Part shown: positions 61,364 to 64,000 of the stretch, one piece after another | Position numbering within the stretch: the stretch's first letter is position 1 | How the letters are laid out: each line of letters begins with the position of its first letter | Assembly: GCF_004118935.1 (NCBI RefSeq) | Contig: NZ_CP035375.1 | Coordinates: forward strand, 62,001 to 126,000 | DNA length: 64,000 nt | Direction of reading: 5' to 3' | From: Salinibacterium sp. UTAS2018 | GTDB taxonomy: Bacteria; Actinomycetota; Actinomycetes; Actinomycetales; Microbacteriaceae | Notes under the pieces: generated by a model | What the model was told of the DNA's origin: nothing | Database searches by the model: none | What the model saw: the letters and a program-made list of their open reading frames with translations, nothing else | Position numbers and translations under genes: made by a program

Positions 61364-62106
61364 CGTGCGCTCCAGCCGCCATCCATCGTGTACGAGGCGC
61401 CCGTAACCATGCCGGCACTGTCGCCCGCAAGCCACAGCACGAGGTCAGCCACTTCAGCTGGCTCAACGAGGCGCTTGATAGCACTCTCAGTGAGCATGAC
61501 TTTCTCGACCACTTCGGATTCCGGGATGCCGTGCACCTTGGCTTGGTCCGCAATCTGCTTCTCAACGAGCGGAGTGCGCACGTAGCCCGGGTTCACGCAA
61601 TTGCTCGTGACGCCATGAGCGCCGCCTTCAAGCGCCGTGACCTTCGAGAAGCCCTCGAGCCCGTGCTTAGCGGTGACGTAGGCCGACTTGTAGGGCGATG
61701 CGCGCAATCCGTGCACTGAGCTCAGGTTGATGATGCGCCCGAAGTTGCGTTCGTACATCTTCGGCAGCGCCGCCCGCACGAGCAAGAAGGGAGCCTCAAC
61801 CATCAGGTCGAGGATGCGACTGAACATCACGGGGTCGAACGTCTCGATGGGATTGACGTGTTGGATGCCCGCGTTGTTGACGATCACGTCGACGTCGAGG
61901 GTGAGGTCGGCGAGCGCCGCCGTATTCGTCAGGTCGACCTGCCAGGCTTCGCCACCCACGAGCTCGGCTTGAACCTTCGCCGCGTCACCGTTGAGGTCAG
62001 CCACGATGACGTGCGCACCGGCGTTCGCAAGCGCAACGGTGCACGCGGCACCAATGCCGCTCGCACCACCTGTTACGAGGGCTCGACGGCCCGTGAGATC
62101 GGTCAT
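61360..62106 (-). CDS. 3-hydroxybutyrate dehydrogenase-like SDR
   Basis: Classical short-chain dehydrogenase of 248 residues. The cofactor loop GGASGIG (about 13-19), NNAG, the Ser in LSSVHG and the catalytic pair in AYVTAK are intact. SPYKSAY and the NPGYVRTPLVEKQI segment strongly resemble D-3-hydroxybutyrate dehydrogenases. It would oxidise 3-hydroxybutyrate to acetoacetate, feeding the CoA-transferase. It overlaps the TetR gene by 4 bases. Confidence 0.88.
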   Translation of the reverse strand: MTDLTGRRALVTGGASGIGAACTVALANAGAHVIVADLNGDAAKVQAELVGGEAWQVDLTNTAALADLTLDVDVIVNNAGIQHVNPIETFDPVMFSRILDLMVEAPFLLVRAALPKMYERNFGRIINLSSVHGLRASPYKSAYVTAKHGLEGFSKVTALEGGAHGVTSNCVNPGYVRTPLVEKQIADQAKVHGIPESEVVEKVMLTESAIKRLVEPAEVADLVLWLAGDSAGMVTGASYTMDGGWSAR

Positions 62107-62759
62107 TTCTCGACTCCTTCGGTGCTCGGCTCTGGCACGGCCAGAGCGCGGCGAATAAACGTAATCATCTGATCGAGAACTTCGTCGGGCACGCGCGAGG
62201 TGCCGCTGGCGGTGGGGTCGGCATCGTTGCCGGCGTCCGCGGAGTCGCCCCAGAGTACCCAGCGCATCCCGATCATTTCGCCAATGCCCATGAGGGCCCA
62301 GGCGGCGACGGTCGGATCGATGTCACCGATTTCTCCGAGCAATTGAGCTTCTTTGAGGCCCTCGATGTAGCCGTCGACAATGCGCGAGTAGTGCAGGCGC
62401 AGAGATTTGGGCGACACGAACTCCGCTTCGCGCACGACGCGATAGAGCGCGGGATGCTCGGCGGTGAACTCGAAGAACGCGCGAAAACCAGCCCGTTCCG
62501 ATTCGATGCGGTTGGAGGCTGCGCCCGAGGCTTCGCTCATGGCCCGACGCACGCGGCGGTTGAGGTCTTCCACGAGCTCCTCGAAGATTTCGAGTTTGCT
62601 CGCGAAGTACAGGTAGAAGGTTCCTTGGCCAACGCCCGCTTCTTCGGTGATGCGCACGACCGAGGCATCCGTGTAGCCGTAGCGCGCAAAGACTGTTTCG
62701 GCAGCCTCGATGAGCTTCGCCTTGGTGCGGGTGCCGCGAGCGGTGAGTGGTGTACTCAT
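62103..62759 (-). CDS. TetR family transcriptional regulator
   Basis: Regulator of 218 residues. The N-terminal HTH (about 14-60, with VVRITEEAGVGQGTFYLYFA) is typical; the C-terminal ligand-binding half is unassigned. ATG at 62759 overlaps the ligase stop by 4 bases. It probably controls this operon in response to an acyl-CoA or the substrate, by analogy with other TetR-type regulators of acid catabolism. Confidence 0.9.
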   Translation of the reverse strand: MSTPLTARGTRTKAKLIEAAETVFARYGYTDASVVRITEEAGVGQGTFYLYFASKLEIFEELVEDLNRRVRRAMSEASGAASNRIESERAGFRAFFEFTAEHPALYRVVREAEFVSPKSLRLHYSRIVDGYIEGLKEAQLLGEIGDIDPTVAAWALMGIGEMIGMRWVLWGDSADAGNDADPTASGTSRVPDEVLDQMITFIRRALAVPEPSTEGVEK

Positions 62760-64000
62760 GAACTGATCCGTCCTGCTTGTGCGGACTCTTCTGTCCATTG
62801 CCCCAGCAGTACTCGGCGACGAACTTTGTCGCTGGATGACCGTGGGATGTGTTCGGTAAAGATCACGCGCCGGGGCACTTTGTACTTCGCGAGGCTTGCG
62901 CTCGCGAAGTCGAGAACATCGGTTTCATCGGTGGAGGCGCCGGAGCGAACGACAACCCACGCCACGGCGACTTCGCCCCACTTCTCATCGGGAACCCCGA
63001 CGACAGCCACATCGGCAATCGCTGGATGCCCGAAAAGCACGCCCTCAATCTCGGCGGGAGCAACGGACTCTCCCCCGGTGATGAAGATGTCTTTGAGACG
63101 GTCGAGAACGCGGTAGTAGCCTTCAGAATCGCGACTGACGAGATCGCCCGTCGCGAGCCAGCCGTTGCGCAGAGCCAGCGCGGTGGCCTCGGGGGCACGG
63201 AAGTAGCCGCTGAAGACTCCGGGTCCCTTGACCAGCAGTTCGCCCTGGCCAGCACCCTCGATGCGCTCTCCCGTCACGGGGTCGGCGATGTCGACATCCA
63301 CGTGCGGGTAGGGCTTACCCGCTGACCCGATGCGCGTGCGCGCTTCTTCATCGGGCAGGCACAAGACGTTCGGCGCCGCCTCGGTCAGGCCGTAGCCCTG
63401 AGTCAGCGCCACCCCGCGGCTGTGCCAGACGCGCAAGAGCGGTTCGGGCATCGGGGCTCCCCCGACGATGGCATGCGCGAGGCTCGACAGGTCGCTCGAG
63501 GCGAAGCGCGGATGCTGCGAAAGGATCAAATAGTTGGCGGGCACGCCCATCATCGTGGTGATGCGGCGGTCGGCGATGAGCTGTAGCACACGAGCGGGAT
63601 CGAAGGTGCGCTCGAGCACGACGGTAGCGCCCATCCACCAGGCCAGCAGCGGCTGAATGTTCCAGCCGCCCACGTGGTACTGCGGCATGACGGCGAGCAC
63701 CGTGTCAGCACTCGTGATTTCGGCCGTGCGCGAGAGCGAGAGGTTGGTCCAGAAGCAATTGGCGTGGCTGAGGATGGCGCCCTTGGCCTGATCGAGGGTT
63801 CCCGACGTGAAGATGATGAGCAGAGCGTCGTCGTCGTGGACCGGGCGATGCACGGGAGTCGTTGCCTCACTACGCAACGGCGCCACGATGTCCCGCTCAA
63901 TACCGTGAGTGCCGAGAATGCCGCGAGCGATCGGAGCGACGAGACGATCGGTCGCCAGAGTGGCCAATGTCGAAAACTCGTCTTCGACAAGCAGCAGTGC
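62756..64000 (-). CDS. AMP-dependent acyl-CoA synthetase (partial, 5' end outside window)
   Basis: ANL superfamily ligase; 414 C-terminal residues are visible and the frame stays open to the window edge. TSGTLDQAKGAILSHAN replaces the usual TSGTTGxPKG phosphate loop but keeps the Lys. Motifs GYGLTEA, the GWLATGDLV segment and RLKDIFITGGE are standard, and the catalytic Lys is in PRSSSDKVRRR. It activates a carboxylic acid to its CoA ester. It overlaps the TetR gene and is the most upstream visible gene of the operon. Confidence 0.9.
   Translation of the reverse strand, partial: ALLLVEDEFSTLATLATDRLVAPIARGILGTHGIERDIVAPLRSEATTPVHRPVHDDDALLIIFTSGTLDQAKGAILSHANCFWTNLSLSRTAEITSADTVLAVMPQYHVGGWNIQPLLAWWMGATVVLERTFDPARVLQLIADRRITTMMGVPANYLILSQHPRFASSDLSSLAHAIVGGAPMPEPLLRVWHSRGVALTQGYGLTEAAPNVLCLPDEEARTRIGSAGKPYPHVDVDIADPVTGERIEGAGQGELLVKGPGVFSGYFRAPEATALALRNGWLATGDLVSRDSEGYYRVLDRLKDIFITGGESVAPAEIEGVLFGHPAIADVAVVGVPDEKWGEVAVAWVVVRSGASTDETDVLDFASASLAKYKVPRRVIFTEHIPRSSSDKVRRRVLLGQWTEESAQAGRISS

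Noticed and set aside
1..64000. CRISPR arrays, tRNA or rRNA genes, insertion sequences, prophage or integrase genes
   Set aside because: I looked for regularly spaced repeats, cloverleaf-type sequences in the gaps and transposase or integrase proteins and saw none.

Overview
The window reads as chromosomal DNA of a high-GC Gram-positive actinobacterium, most likely a member of the Microbacteriaceae. This is inferred from protein style (RskA-type anti-sigma factor, HelD-type helicase, MarP-type protease, Ada-AlkA fusion, DUF2207 and DUF4397 proteins) and from many leaderless start sites, not from any database match. It is gene dense, with no gap above 300 bases, and shows no tRNA, rRNA, CRISPR array, insertion sequence or prophage. 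Both ends cut through genes: a flavin-dependent monooxygenase on the left and an acyl-CoA ligase on the right.

Layout. 1-4 kb: luciferase-like monooxygenase, polyphosphate kinase 2, an HSL-type hydrolase and a PucR-type regulator behind a 12-bp inverted repeat. 4-7 kb: an operon of DUF4397 surface protein, class F sortase, ECF sigma factor and RskA-type anti-sigma factor. 7-12.7 kb: two recently duplicated membrane acyltransferases flanking a BenE transporter, then an oxidoreductase, HdeD-like protein and rpsO. 12.7-25.8 kb: envelope and stress genes, including two tail-anchored NERD-like paralogues, MarP protease, lysoplasmalogenase, VanZ, HelD helicase, PrsW protease, Ada-AlkA repair protein and a LEA-like protein. 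25.8-37.9 kb: aspA, a SNF2-type helicase, DUF2207 protein, M20 peptidase, glycerophosphodiesterase behind a PHO-box-like repeat, ribokinase, a DUF2867 SDR protein and a CAP protein.

38-45 kb: a deoxyribose catabolic operon (SorC/DeoR-type regulator, deoC, aldehyde dehydrogenase and a half-length aldehyde dehydrogenase lacking the catalytic cysteine) divergent from a ROK sugar kinase. Three palindromes lie in the shared promoter region. An MFS transporter and a small acidic protein follow. 45-58 kb: translation and cofactor housekeeping (ribF, truB, rbfA, infB, ylxR, nusA, proS, ispG), interrupted by a plus-strand ketopantoate reductase-like gene and mutY. 58-64 kb: a minus-strand run (acyl-CoA ligase, TetR, 3-hydroxybutyrate dehydrogenase-like SDR, hydrolase, CoA-transferase A and B, hydrolase) mostly joined by 1-4 base overlaps, which looks like one pathway for a 3-hydroxy/3-oxo acid.

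The strongest recurring signal is regulatory. At least 17 genes have a TAnnnT hexamer ending 6 or 7 bases before the start codon with no ribosome binding site, the geometry of leaderless transcription. The observations most worth following up are the sortase and surface-protein pair that both lack expected motifs, the NERD-like pair with lost catalytic residues, the active/inactive aldehyde dehydrogenase pair, the phased palindromes in the deo/ROK region, and the PHO-box-like repeat.
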